A stretch of DNA of 38,012 nucleotides from an uncultured Spirochaetaceae bacterium (GCA_944389275.1 CALXLT010000040.1:1-38012); one strand, 5' to 3'; positions 1 through 7,081 are shown, counted from the first letter of the stretch. Notes: a model not told the origin generated them from the letters alone. Numbers and translations are program-made.

Positions 1-31
1 CTGGGACCATAGCTTAAGGAGAAATAGTCTG

Positions 32-125
32 TCAATAGAGTCTGTTTCATTTCTGATAGACTTCTGAATCAGGAAACAACTCTATTGATACACGAATCAG
101 AGTCTTTTAGGTTTATCAATAGGGT
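32..125. repeat. Alternating inverted repeats forming long hairpins
   Basis: A ten-base unit TCAATAGAGT at 32-41 recurs inverted at 79-88 and again direct, with one change, at 116-125. Between the first two copies the pairing continues: TGTTTC (43-48) with GAAACA (73-78) and CTGAT (53-57) with ATCAG (68-72). The stretch 32-88 can therefore fold into one hairpin of about 21 pairs. The second and third copies can pair instead (82-90 with 114-122), giving an alternative fold. It lies in A+T-rich, gene-poor DNA at the window edge. It could be a recombination site, an element end or a structured transcript. Confidence 0.6.
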
Positions 126-189
126 ACGCCCTAATGAGACACATAAACTTACCCCGCTGATGCTTGTGCAGAGCTTATCCATGGTCTCC

Positions 190-408
190 TCAGTCCATTA
201 CCCAGCCATCATTAACCATATCCTTCACACTCTTATAGGCTGTAAGGAAGCCCATGCCAGCCCTGTTGAAGAGGACTATAGGATACTCTCTGTATGATTC
301 AGGGATTATCTTATCAAGGGAGTCCTCGAATATTGCTTTCTTATCAAAGCCGACAGCATAAAACCTTGGTTGCTGGCTCTTAAAAAGCAGACCCCGCCGA
401 TGATTGAG
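190..408 (-). pseudogene. Truncated ORF remnant, 72 codons without a start
   Basis: On the minus strand a reading frame is open from just after a TAG at 409-411 to a TGA at 190-192. It has no plausible start codon before an internal methionine near its middle. The predicted peptide looks protein-like, with segments such as FYAVGFDKKAIFEDSLDK and VLFNRAGMGFLTAYKSVKDM, so it may be the 3' end of a gene whose 5' part is lost. I do not recognise the family. The hairpin at 389-422 overlaps its start, as if a rearrangement joined unrelated sequence here. Confidence 0.3.
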
Positions 409-422
409 CTACTGCGGGGTCT
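382..422 (-). terminator. Hairpin with T tract on the minus strand
   Basis: The nine-base arms AGACCCCGC (389-397) and GCGGGGTCT (414-422) are perfectly complementary with a 16-base loop. On the minus strand the hairpin is followed by GCTTTTT, which fits an intrinsic terminator. No clear gene lies upstream of it on that strand inside the window, so it may be a relic. Confidence 0.4.
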
Positions 423-496
423 TCGTACCTAACGTGGCCATCCGTCTATCGGAGTGCCTTCTTTATTTTATCCGACTTTTATCATCTGGCCCTAAA

Positions 497-530
497 TTTT
501 CATGAAAACTCGCAGAGGGGGGGGTAATAT
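497..530 (+). promoter_or_regulatory. Candidate promoter with an eight-G tract
   Basis: A perfect 12-base palindrome TTTTCATGAAAA (497-508) is followed by a run of eight G (517-524) that abuts a -10-like TAATAT (525-530). No strong -35 is visible; TGAAAA at 503-508 is the best fit at 16 bases. The lipoprotein start is 58 bases further down. A G tract between promoter elements is a slippage-prone arrangement that can alter promoter spacing. Confidence 0.4.
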
Positions 531-588
531 ACATTTCAGTTGAGCGGCCTTAGCATGTTCTCAGAGAAATATCTCTGGGGAGGATACA

Positions 589-1629
589 ATGAAAAAGATC
601 TATGGAATGTTGATAGTTCTTCTTGCGGCACTCCTTGTTATCACAGCATGTGATCCGAAGACAGAACCTGAAGAATGCCTTCACCCGGTTCTTGAGGATG
701 TGTCGGCATATTTTGATGCTGAGAATCATTATCCTAAGACTGGCGTCTGCAAGGATTGCGGTGAGACAATCACACGTGAAGCAATCACGATAGGTACTGC
801 CGAAGATCTCATGCAGCTCGGTAAGGATATCGCGGATAAGTATGACCTTGTCTGCTATGATGTCGTTCTCGCTGCTGATATCGATATGACAGGAAAGGAA
901 TGGATGTCTCCTTCCTTGGATGGATATTCGACTCCGTTCAATGGCAAGACTCTGGTAATCGATGGAAAGGGCCATACGATAGCTCATCTTACTGCTGGAA
1001 GTGAGGACTCAACTGCCCATCAGGGATTGATTGGTTCGACATGGAGCAGTGTTTCTCTCGTCATTAAGAATCTGACACTGAATGATGCGACATTTACAAA
1101 TAAGGATGATGGTATAATCAGCAGTGTTGGTGGTTTTGTCGGCAATATACAGGCCACAACTTCTGTTACACTCGAGAATTGCCATCTTGTTTCCTCTCAT
1201 CTCAATGGTGGTCATTATGCTGGAGGACTTTATGGATATGGTGCGGCGTATTCTGACGAGAACGATGGTCCTGTCCATACATTAATTACTATCGAGAATT
1301 GTTATGTTTCCGGATCAACGATTAAATCAGAAGGATCGACCGGAAGCATCTGTGGGCATGCAGCTGGAGATAAAGGGACAACAGTTGAAATCTTGGGTAG
1401 CAGGATAACTGACAATGAGATAATGTGTACAGGAAGTAGCAATGAGAAAGCTGGAAGGCTGATTGGCACAATTGGTGCTGGTAATGTGACCATTTCTGAA
1501 ACTTCAATCGTTGGAGAAAATCCTGTTTCGTCTAATAAAACACCTATAGATAGAGATTATGGTAGACTTGCATTTGCTGGCACCGGTTCCCTGACTGTAG
1601 ATGGAGCCCCTATTACTTCTCTGGAGTAA
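589..1629 (+). CDS. Predicted surface lipoprotein with GLUG-like repeats
   Basis: A 346-residue protein with a short charged N-terminus, a hydrophobic stretch and a lipobox ending ITAC, so Cys21 should be lipidated and the protein anchored in a membrane. A CxxC pair (VCKDCG) follows near residue 55. The rest is rich in Gly, Thr, Ser and Asn, with recurring strands such as LVIDGKGHTI, GGFVGNI and AGGLYGYG. This resembles the GLUG/beta-helix repeats of surface proteins, but the ligand is unknown. The start is fixed by GGGGAGGA at 577-584. A small hairpin (CAGAGA 562-567 with TCTCTG 572-577) touches that binding site and could modulate translation. It appears to be a single-gene unit, with a terminator directly after it. 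Family assignment is by pattern only. Confidence 0.75.
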   Translation: MKKIYGMLIVLLAALLVITACDPKTEPEECLHPVLEDVSAYFDAENHYPKTGVCKDCGETITREAITIGTAEDLMQLGKDIADKYDLVCYDVVLAADIDMTGKEWMSPSLDGYSTPFNGKTLVIDGKGHTIAHLTAGSEDSTAHQGLIGSTWSSVSLVIKNLTLNDATFTNKDDGIISSVGGFVGNIQATTSVTLENCHLVSSHLNGGHYAGGLYGYGAAYSDENDGPVHTLITIENCYVSGSTIKSEGSTGSICGHAAGDKGTTVEILGSRITDNEIMCTGSSNEKAGRLIGTIGAGNVTISETSIVGENPVSSNKTPIDRDYGRLAFAGTGSLTVDGAPITSLE

Positions 1630-1649
1630 TCTTTTCAGAATAGGCAATG

Positions 1650-1675
1650 ACTGCACTCGGGAGGGTGCAGTTTTT
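1650..1675 (+). terminator. Intrinsic terminator of the lipoprotein gene
   Basis: ACTGCAC (1650-1656) pairs with GTGCAGT (1665-1671) across an eight-base loop and is followed by a run of T to 1675. It lies 21 bases after the stop codon. Confidence 0.85.
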
Positions 1676-1715
1676 CACTTTACTGTAAACACTGACATTT
1701 TCATCGGCTTAAGGC

Positions 1716-1851
1716 GTATATGAGGGCAGGGAACTCCATCAAGGAGGAAGTAAGCTGGGAAGTTCCGGGGTTCCTGAGGCCTCTCCCGGCAGGCACTCCA
1801 TATACTTAGGCGGACGGCCACTCATTTCATATGGGAAGGCCTCAGCTTCCC
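1716..1851 (+). ncRNA. Structured leader or small RNA candidate
   Basis: GTATATG (1716-1722) can pair with CATATAC (1799-1805) to close a multi-branched fold. Inside it GGAACT (1730-1735) pairs with AGTTCC (1761-1766), and CCGGG (1765-1769) with CCCGG (1785-1789); the last two share two bases, so they may alternate. A further hairpin, GGGAAG (1833-1838) with CTTCCC (1846-1851), lies between this fold and the small ORF at 1882. The stretch is more G+C-rich than its surroundings. It matches no riboswitch class I recognise. It could be a cis-regulatory leader, a type I antitoxin-like RNA or the end of an insertion element. Confidence 0.35.
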
Positions 1852-1881
1852 GGTTCCAAACCAGGACAGGGAGGTGAAGAG

Positions 1882-2226
1882 ATGCTGGAGATGATTCTGG
1901 AACTCGTTCTGATGATTCTTAGGATAGCGAAAGCTGTCATAGAGCTTGTTAAGCTCTCAAAATGTAGAGCCACATTCTCCGAAATGCTCAAGCGTGTAAT
2001 CCCTCAGTTCCTTAGACCACATTATCTTTCCTCCTTTTTCATGAAGTCCTTGATTTCAATTCCTGTCATGATGTTCATTCCATTAGGGAGATCAGAGATT
2101 GGAAACCATCTTATCTCTTCAGATTCCCAGTTCCTTTTAGGAAGTTTTTCTCTATCAAGCTCTGAAGAGAACACAGCGTATGTGAAGAATGGAAGCCTGT
2201 ATGTCTTCACATGGCAAGCTTCCTGA
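1882..2226 (+). CDS. Small hydrophobic peptide ORF, possibly 3'-fused
   Basis: The start at 1882 is preceded by GGGAGGTG (1869-1876), one of the best ribosome binding sites in the low-GC part. The first 27 residues form an amphipathic, hydrophobic helix rich in Leu, Ile, Met and Val with Glu, Arg and Lys at intervals. It could be a membrane-active peptide such as a type I toxin, but there is no family match I can name. From about 2022 the frame runs antisense through the NUDIX gene to a stop at 2226, so the distal part is unlikely to be functional. The original stop may have been lost in a rearrangement. The structured stretch just upstream suggests translational control. Confidence 0.35.
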   Translation: MLEMILELVLMILRIAKAVIELVKLSKCRATFSEMLKRVIPQFLRPHYLSSFFMKSLISIPVMMFIPLGRSEIGNHLISSDSQFLLGSFSLSSSEENTAYVKNGSLYVFTWQAS

Positions 2227-2420
2227 ATGAATATGCCTGTCTCTTCATAGGTCTCTCTTATCGCTGTATTCAGAAGGATCTTATCCTTATCAGAATATCC
2301 ACCTCCGGGAATAGCCCATGTATGGTCGTCAGAGCGTTTCTCAAGCAATACTAAGAGATTCCCATTGTCATCTCTATGATAGAGAATCATCCCTGCTCCC
2401 TCATATTTCCTTATTTTCAT
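2022..2420 (-). CDS. NUDIX hydrolase
   Basis: A 132-residue cytoplasmic protein of typical single-domain NUDIX length. It should hydrolyse a nucleoside diphosphate linked to another group, with divalent metal; the substrate cannot be read from sequence. The NUDIX box spans roughly residues 39-61, starting GGGYSDKDK and ending RETYEETGI, so the metal-binding REx2EE core is intact. The first acidic position of the box (Glu in GX5E) is Lys here, which is unusual. A WAIPGGG segment precedes the box, as is common in the family. GAGGATG lies about nine bases before the start. Its 3' end overlaps the antisense small ORF. It lies 82 bases downstream of the XRE gene on the same strand and may be cotranscribed with it. 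Confidence 0.85.
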   Translation of the reverse strand: MKIRKYEGAGMILYHRDDNGNLLVLLEKRSDDHTWAIPGGGYSDKDKILLNTAIRETYEETGIFIQEACHVKTYRLPFFTYAVFSSELDREKLPKRNWESEEIRWFPISDLPNGMNIMTGIEIKDFMKKEER

Positions 2421-2502
2421 ATACAGGCATCCTCATACGGCTCACTGGCATAATAAGCCTATGTCTACATCATAGAAAATCACTCTATAGCCAATTTACA
2501 AA

Positions 2503-2784
2503 CTAATTCATATAACGATTTATGAGGTCTATGACTGTAGCTTTGGCAGACTTAATATCTTCAGAAGAATCTGCGAATAGAATAGCCGGAGTAATGTTCA
2601 GAGCATTACACAGTTTAAGCAGAGTAGTAAGTGTTGGTGTCCTTTTTCCAGTTTCTATATATGTAATCATATTCTGAGAAACACCAGAACGATAGGAAAG
2701 CTCAAGCTGAGAAAGCTGAGCCTTTTCCCTAGCTTCCTTTAGCCTATTCAAGACTTGCTTTTCCTGATCATCTAACATACTCAT
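2503..2784 (-). CDS. XRE-family transcriptional regulator
   Basis: A 93-residue protein starting MSMLDD. A longer frame reaches back to 2913, but it would run through the promoter of the divergent gene and begin inside that gene, so I reject the longer start. Residues of about 12-66 form a Cro/C1-type helix-turn-helix: QLSQLELSYRSGVSQNMITYIETGKR, then TLLKLCNALNITPAILF. A short tail follows. There is no clear ribosome binding site before 2784 or the alternative Met at 2778. It is divergent from the TM2 protein gene at 2901, and the shared 116-base gap would be the natural place for its operator. It is probably a mobile-element or housekeeping regulator of its neighbours. Confidence 0.8.
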   Translation of the reverse strand: MSMLDDQEKQVLNRLKEAREKAQLSQLELSYRSGVSQNMITYIETGKRTPTLTTLLKLCNALNITPAILFADSSEDIKSAKATVIDLINRYMN

Positions 2785-2830
2785 GTATATGAGAATGAAG
2801 TAATAGTGTGATACCTTCAAATAAATATAG

Positions 2831-2859
2831 TGGATAAAATTAAATGTATTAAGTATAAT
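2831..2859 (+). promoter_or_regulatory. Promoter of the TM2 protein gene
   Basis: TGGATA (2831-2836) and a perfect TATAAT (2854-2859) are separated by 17 bases. Transcription would begin about 35 bases before the ATG at 2901. Confidence 0.6.
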
Positions 2860-2900
2860 CGACGTTTGGAAAATCAATTCCAGTTTTAACGGAGGGAGAA

Positions 2901-3797
2901 ATGTTTTGCCCAAATTGTGGAAAAGAAATTAAAACCCCAATGAATTTTTGTCCTGAATGCGGTTATAGCCTAACGGAAGAAAACAACAACACTCTGGAAG
3001 AGCCTATAAGCCCTTCTAGCGAAGAGAAGCAGACGAATTTTGATAATGATTCCTTTTATGAATGTGGAGAAGATGATCTTATCGAAGAAAAATCATCATC
3101 GGAAGGCAAACATAAATCGAGTCTGATAGCAGGTATTCTAGCTATTTTCTTTGGCTATCTTGGCTTCCACAACTTCTATCTTGGACGCTATAGGAATGCG
3201 ATAATCCAGCTATTATTATCCATAGTCTCCGCTTTAGGGCTGGTATTACTGGCTCCCGCAACAAGTACAGCAAATCCCACATTTGGTATGATACAAATAG
3301 TTCTTTCAATGATTGGGATTATATATGTGACCTTATGGATATTCATTGATTTAATCCGGATAGCAACAAACAAGATAGATTCAGTCTTCCCCTTAAGAAG
3401 TCACCGTTATGAGAAATACATTTTAATCGCTTTATTTATTATTGTGATTGGGTTTAGCATAAAAGGATTTGCTAACGAAATCAAGAAAGAAGATCCATTG
3501 GTAATTGAAGTTAGGGAATCTTACATGCTTGGTGTTTCCTACGATGATTTGATTAACTCGATTATGGGAAATCCGATTTGGACTAAAGTCGATGACTCTA
3601 CAGTAAATGTCACCGGAAAAGTAAAATATAGGAATGGGGAAACGGCGACTTTAGGGATAGGTTTCAAAATTGACTCTGAAGGTGATGTTACCATTTATGC
3701 AATGGAACTTGATGGAGTTCCTCAGAATGCTACAGAAATATCCTATCTCCTTTCAGATATGTATAAGACCGCTACAACAAAAGGCCTTGAAAAATAG
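2901..3797 (+). CDS. Zinc-ribbon and TM2-domain membrane protein
   Basis: A 298-residue protein. Residues 3-21 are a double CxxC zinc ribbon (CPNCG and CPECG). A Glu- and Ser-rich linker runs to about residue 70. A TM2 domain follows, with the typical pattern KSSLIAGILAIFFGYLG then HNFYLGRY, and a second helix ending near WIFIDLIRI. A further membrane helix lies at about residues 174-190 (ILIALFIIVIGFSIKGF). The last 110 residues are a soluble beta-rich domain facing either the periplasm or the cytoplasm. The start is set by GGAGGG at 2891-2896. The function of TM2 proteins is generally unclear. It is divergent from the XRE gene and ends at a strong terminator, so it forms its own unit. Confidence 0.8.
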   Translation: MFCPNCGKEIKTPMNFCPECGYSLTEENNNTLEEPISPSSEEKQTNFDNDSFYECGEDDLIEEKSSSEGKHKSSLIAGILAIFFGYLGFHNFYLGRYRNAIIQLLLSIVSALGLVLLAPATSTANPTFGMIQIVLSMIGIIYVTLWIFIDLIRIATNKIDSVFPLRSHRYEKYILIALFIIVIGFSIKGFANEIKKEDPLVIEVRESYMLGVSYDDLINSIMGNPIWTKVDDSTVNVTGKVKYRNGETATLGIGFKIDSEGDVTIYAMELDGVPQNATEISYLLSDMYKTATTKGLEK

Positions 3798-3824
3798 CAC
3801 AACAGTGTAACTTGCTAAATCAAC

Positions 3825-3862
3825 GAAGGAGCTGCCGAATAAACAGCTCCTTCATTATTTTC
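3825..3862 (+). terminator. Bidirectional terminator hairpin
   Basis: GAAGGAGCTG (3825-3834) and CAGCTCCTTC (3844-3853) form a perfect ten-base stem with a nine-base loop, followed by a T-rich stretch to 3862. It follows the TM2 gene and also lies right after the stop of the minus-strand small ORF at 3855, so it could serve both. Confidence 0.75.
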
Positions 3863-4016
3863 TTAATCTTTTCACTGACACTATCCTAGTAATGTCCTTA
3901 TGCTCCGTATACTTTTGCTGTCCTGAGTTTTTCTTCGACTCCGAATCAACAGTTTTCTCTGTTGTTTGATAGGTCATATTGGTTATCAGAAGGCTATAGG
4001 CTCTATCATGATCCAT
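3855..4016 (-). CDS. Small ORF of 53 residues, unknown
   Basis: Read on the minus strand from ATG at 4014-4016 to TAA at 3855-3857, directly before the terminator stem. The peptide begins MDHDRAYSLLITNMTYQTTE and has a hydrophilic, Lys/Ser-rich middle and a basic end (VSVKRLRK). AGAGAGG upstream could be a weak ribosome binding site. An in-frame stop lies 18 bases before the start, closing the ORF remnant described at 4017-4442. The placement before a terminator favours a real gene end. It may be the last gene of a decayed element operon. No family is recognised. Confidence 0.35.
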   Translation of the reverse strand: MDHDRAYSLLITNMTYQTTEKTVDSESKKNSGQQKYTEHKDITRIVSVKRLRK

Positions 4017-4442
4017 AGCCTCTCTAGGTTCTCCTCAGAGGCTATTTCCTGAGCTTCTGACAGGTTCTATCTCAATTATCATATAAACTCTCAGATTAGC
4101 TGTAAGATAGGCTACAGGACATTTCTGTGAAGGCAAAAGGTAAGGATTATCTACATTGTCTTAAATAAGCAAATCTGCTTAATCGAGATAAGAGATTTAA
4201 GAAATAATGAGATTGAGTGAATATCTATAAAGGGATTACCTCTTATCTTCCGAGGTTGACCGATATGGCATCTTTCAATTCTTTCACCATCTCCTCTCAA
4301 ATGCTGTTTCCTGCTGTCTGGACAGGTTCTCCTAGTGAAGACATGAAGATAATCAACCATGTGGAGAGAATCTGCCACAGAGAGCTTTCTGAAGGCTTAT
4401 TTATGGATATAGAGAAACAGGCAGGGCTATCAATCTAAGGAA
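4017..4442 (-). pseudogene. Two related short ORF remnants in tandem
   Basis: On the minus strand two open stretches, ending at about 4033 and 4295, encode clearly related C-terminal ends. Their last residues are EPVRSSGNSL and EPVQTAGNSI, and the alignment extends back about 25 residues through a shared L-x-[IV]-[FY]-M pattern without gaps. At the DNA level 4031-4068 and 4291-4330 align with small indels. Each is followed on the minus strand by a GAGGAG-like site and a further ATG. Neither has a convincing start of its own. I read them as a decayed tandem duplication. No family is recognised. Confidence 0.35.
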
Positions 4443-4591
4443 TTAGGTCAAATTGGTATAATCAGAATATAGCTTCTTGATTTGAACGAGAAGTTATGAA
4501 GATATCAGCCAACAACAATAGAAACTCAAATAAACAATCCAATTTAGGGTTATTTACCTAAAAAAATCACTAAAACAGGTATAATATAAAT
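4443..4591. other. A+T-rich gene-free stretch with TATAAT-like boxes
   Basis: No ORF is supported here. Two TATAAT-like boxes are visible, one near 4457 and one at 4580-4585. The second lies six bases before the ATG at 4592, the same arrangement seen at leaderless genes further right. Confidence 0.3.
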
Positions 4592-4717
4592 ATGAAGAAT
4601 ACAACTGCTGAAAATAATAGAATAATCGAGAGAATCATCAGACAAGATAAAGAATTACCAGCATGCCTGCCTCTTATTGCATTGCTATCGGGAGCACAGA
4701 GGCCTCCTTATCAATAA
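4592..4717 (+). CDS. Small ORF of 41 residues, possibly truncated
   Basis: Starts ATG at 4592 and ends TAA at 4715-4717. The peptide begins MKNTTAENNRIIERIIRQDK and ends ALLSGAQRPPYQ, with a charged helix followed by a short hydrophobic part. It has no ribosome binding site, but a TATAAT (4580-4585) ends six bases before the ATG. It could be a leaderless small gene or the 5' fragment of a larger one. Its place upstream of a Rep-like gene and an integrase would suit a small regulator or excision factor, but no motif proves this. Confidence 0.3.
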   Translation: MKNTTAENNRIIERIIRQDKELPACLPLIALLSGAQRPPYQ

Positions 4718-4813
4718 AGAGCTTCTGCTACAATCAAGGCTTACTAGTGCATAGCATCTAGAACATCATCCAGATAACAGGTTCCTTTCCAATACAAGCC
4801 CTCCATGCTCATA

Positions 4814-4853
4814 GGGAGTGGTAGGGAATCTCTGTTTCTCTCAACTCCCTATT
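4814..4853. repeat. Inverted repeat before the Rep-like gene
   Basis: TAGGGAGT (4814-4821) and ACTCCCTA (4846-4853) are perfect eight-base arms separated by 24 bases, ending ten bases before the ATG of the Rep-like gene. The position would suit an origin hairpin of a rolling-circle replicon or an operator. No nick motif can be verified. Confidence 0.5.
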
Positions 4854-4863
4854 TCCCCTATTT

Positions 4864-5817
4864 ATGAACATGAGAAAAGTCACTTATCCAAGGACAATGA
4901 AATCTGAGCTTGTTAAGCTTGTAGACTTTGAGTATATTTCCATGACCTTGCCTGAATCAAAAGAAAAGCTTAGAGAAGGTATAGTTCATCAGTACAGTCC
5001 CTTTATGGATTCAAGAGGCATAGACAAGCTCTCATTCCGGTATCATCGAGATTGGCTGAAAGAAAACAAGGTAATAAATGAGAAGGGCAATATAAAGCGG
5101 ATAGGTGATTGCTATCGCCAGAGCTATCTTTATAAGGCTGTTGAAATCATTATCGGGAAAAGCTATTTCTGGATTAACCTCAACGGAGAATTCATTCCAT
5201 TGGACAGGCCTCTGAATGAATATGTAGAGCAGGTATTCAGATATCTGATTCTATGCACTTCCTTATTCAAGATTCCTTTGAGGAAGGAAAGCACTGATCT
5301 TATCACAGGAGAAGTAAAGAGCAAGATGTATCCAGAGAATCAGAGCATAAGTACAGCAGAAGAGTATTTCCATGCTATCTATGATAAGAGAGAGCTTACC
5401 TGCATAGAACTCTGCTTTGATTTCCATGCTGAAATGAGACAGTATCTGCCCAATGAGTTTTCTAAAATTATCGGAGATTCTACCCTTTATACCAACGATT
5501 ACAGGAAATACAAGAATGGTTGGGAACATCGTTCCATGCTGACCCTATATGACAAGAGAGTACAGCAGAATACTAAGCGCCATAGACATATTCATGTTCC
5601 TTGGGAGAGATTTGAAATCAGACTTTTCCCTTATACCTTCTCCTGTCTTAAGGGAGAATCTGGAAGAAAGCTTCTTGATAATACCTATGATGAGCTTATT
5701 GAGGTTCTTTCCACACCTATCAAGAGTCATATAAAGAGGTATAAATTGGATTTCTCTGATTTTGTGAATCAATTGCCTAAAGGGTATGAGATACTGGAAG
5801 AACTCTTGTGTTTTTAG
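4864..5817 (+). CDS. Rep-like replication initiator of a mobile element
   Basis: A 317-residue cytoplasmic protein. The pattern is that of phage or plasmid replication proteins (Rep_trans or gene II/X-like). A strand IELCFDFH near residue 180 is followed by MLTLYDKR near 225 and WERFEIRLF near 248, where Rep proteins carry the conserved [WE]xRxEIRL strand. HRHIH just before this may serve in metal binding. No domain can be confirmed without a profile search. The start has no ribosome binding site, and a second Met lies two codons later. The inverted repeat at 4814-4853 lies directly upstream. With the convergent integrase it forms a replication/integration pair typical of small integrative elements. 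Alternatives are a relaxase-like protein or an element-specific protein of unknown role. Confidence 0.45.
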   Translation: MNMRKVTYPRTMKSELVKLVDFEYISMTLPESKEKLREGIVHQYSPFMDSRGIDKLSFRYHRDWLKENKVINEKGNIKRIGDCYRQSYLYKAVEIIIGKSYFWINLNGEFIPLDRPLNEYVEQVFRYLILCTSLFKIPLRKESTDLITGEVKSKMYPENQSISTAEEYFHAIYDKRELTCIELCFDFHAEMRQYLPNEFSKIIGDSTLYTNDYRKYKNGWEHRSMLTLYDKRVQQNTKRHRHIHVPWERFEIRLFPYTFSCLKGESGRKLLDNTYDELIEVLSTPIKSHIKRYKLDFSDFVNQLPKGYEILEELLCF

Positions 5818-5841
5818 CCCTTAAAAGTAAAACTTTTTGGG
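5818..5841 (+). terminator. Weak terminator-like hairpin after the Rep-like gene
   Basis: AAAAGT (5823-5828) pairs with ACTTTT (5832-5837) over a three-base loop, flanked by CCC and GGG that can extend the stem. It begins at the stop codon. Confidence 0.4.
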
Positions 5842-5878
5842 ATATATTAAGAGTCGTATCGATTTCTAGTAACATACG

Positions 5879-5924
5879 GCCTCTGGCTCTCAGAAAATAC
5901 ATATTCTCCATTCAAGGCAGAGGC
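5879..5924 (-). terminator. Inverted repeat downstream of the integrase
   Basis: GCCTCTG (5879-5885) and CAGAGGC (5918-5924) are complementary and lie between the convergent Rep-like and integrase genes, nine bases past the integrase stop. The loop is long at 32 bases, so this may be a weak terminator or part of an attachment region. Confidence 0.3.
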
Positions 5925-5932
5925 TATAAAAA

Positions 5933-7081
5933 TCAGTCCAGTTCATTGACCGTTATTGCTGGACTGATCACATCAGCAATCAATCCATTAGCTGACAAAG
6001 AAGGAATGTCATTGTGGGTATAATGGTTCTGGATACCTTCGTCTGCCCATCCAAGCATGTCTCTGATGATCATAGGATTCTCTCCTGAATTCCTAAGGAG
6101 AGTATTCAGTGTGTGCCTGAAAGAATGGGGCTTGAGGTGCTTATCTTTAGGCTTTGGTATTCCTACAGCTTCCAAAGCTCTGTTGAATGCTTTATACCAT
6201 CTCTGCTGTGAATATGCTGTACCATCTTCCTTGCAGACTACAAAGTCCTCTGGCTTGTTATATGGAGTTGTCTGATAGTATCTCCGTAAGCATTCACCCA
6301 ATATAGCTGGCATTACCACATCACGTTCCTTACCGCTCTTTGTATCTCCGATATGAGTCCACCCATCCTTCCAAGCATCCTTAATATGGATATACTGCCT
6401 GTCTAAATGGACATTACCCCAACGTAAAGCAAGGATTTCCCCACGTCTCATTCCTGTACAGCCAGCTATCAGGAAGCAGATATAATCAGCAGGAGTCTTC
6501 CAAGCCTTGGTTTTATCAGGATTGGAAAACAAAGCTTGGAGCTGTTCTAAAGTGAAGATGGCGGCCTCTTTATTCTCCTTGGTACTGGATTTGCTTATTT
6601 TTGAAGCGGGGTTGAATGGGATATCCTGACGATATTCAGCTTCACCAAGAATAACCTTGATGGCTTTCATCGTTCTATCAATCATATTTCCAGAAACCCC
6701 ATTCTTGACTAAACCATTTCTGAAATCAAGAATATCGCCTCGTGTGATATCACCGATTGCTTTATTGGCCAGGCCTGATGGGAATACATACCTTTCCAAA
6801 ACCCTTCGTTGAGCTTTGCAGTATCCTTCTCCGATTCTCTTTCCTTCAGCTCTGAGTCTAGTAGCATGAGGGCATCTGTCCCAGATAAAATAAGGCTCCG
6901 AATATTCCTTGAAAGAATACTTGGTCTTTCCAGCCTTATTGCTCTTGATAAGGCCAATGACGACTTGCTCTGCTTTGGTTTTGGTTCTTTCCCCTGTTGT
7001 CCAGAAACTCTTCATCGTTTCCGTCTTGTAATACCAATAATTTCCTTTCTTCTTTAATCGATACGGTTTACATGTTTTCAT
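5933..7081 (-). CDS. Tyrosine recombinase (phage-type integrase)
   Basis: A 382-residue site-specific DNA recombinase that would integrate and excise the element. The N-terminal part has an arm-type DNA-binding region (residues 1-60) and a SAM-like core-binding domain (about 75-175). The catalytic domain shows Arg in TGMRRGEILALRW, Lys in GDTKSGKERDV, HxxR in PHSFRHTLNTLL, Trp in place of the second His in MLGWADEGIQ, and the nucleophile Tyr in NHYTH. All core residues are present, so it is probably active. The start has GGAGGAG 10 bases upstream, and that site lies in a hairpin (see 7092-7112). No excisionase gene is evident. It reads away from the core chromosome that begins to its right, marking the right edge of the element. 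Confidence 0.95.
   Translation of the reverse strand: MKTCKPYRLKKKGNYWYYKTETMKSFWTTGERTKTKAEQVVIGLIKSNKAGKTKYSFKEYSEPYFIWDRCPHATRLRAEGKRIGEGYCKAQRRVLERYVFPSGLANKAIGDITRGDILDFRNGLVKNGVSGNMIDRTMKAIKVILGEAEYRQDIPFNPASKISKSSTKENKEAAIFTLEQLQALFSNPDKTKAWKTPADYICFLIAGCTGMRRGEILALRWGNVHLDRQYIHIKDAWKDGWTHIGDTKSGKERDVVMPAILGECLRRYYQTTPYNKPEDFVVCKEDGTAYSQQRWYKAFNRALEAVGIPKPKDKHLKPHSFRHTLNTLLRNSGENPMIIRDMLGWADEGIQNHYTHNDIPSLSANGLIADVISPAITVNELD

Noticed and set aside
85..297. Plus-strand ORF of 70 codons near the left edge
   Set aside because: It has no ribosome binding site, an unconvincing composition, and lies opposite a more protein-like minus-strand frame.
2785..2913. N-terminal extension of the XRE gene at 2503-2784
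   Set aside because: It would cross the promoter and start of the divergent TM2 gene; the helix-turn-helix family starts near 2784.
4151..4440. Two opposed ORFs of 75 and 73 codons
   Set aside because: Neither has a ribosome binding site or recognisable pattern, and the related remnants are in a third frame.
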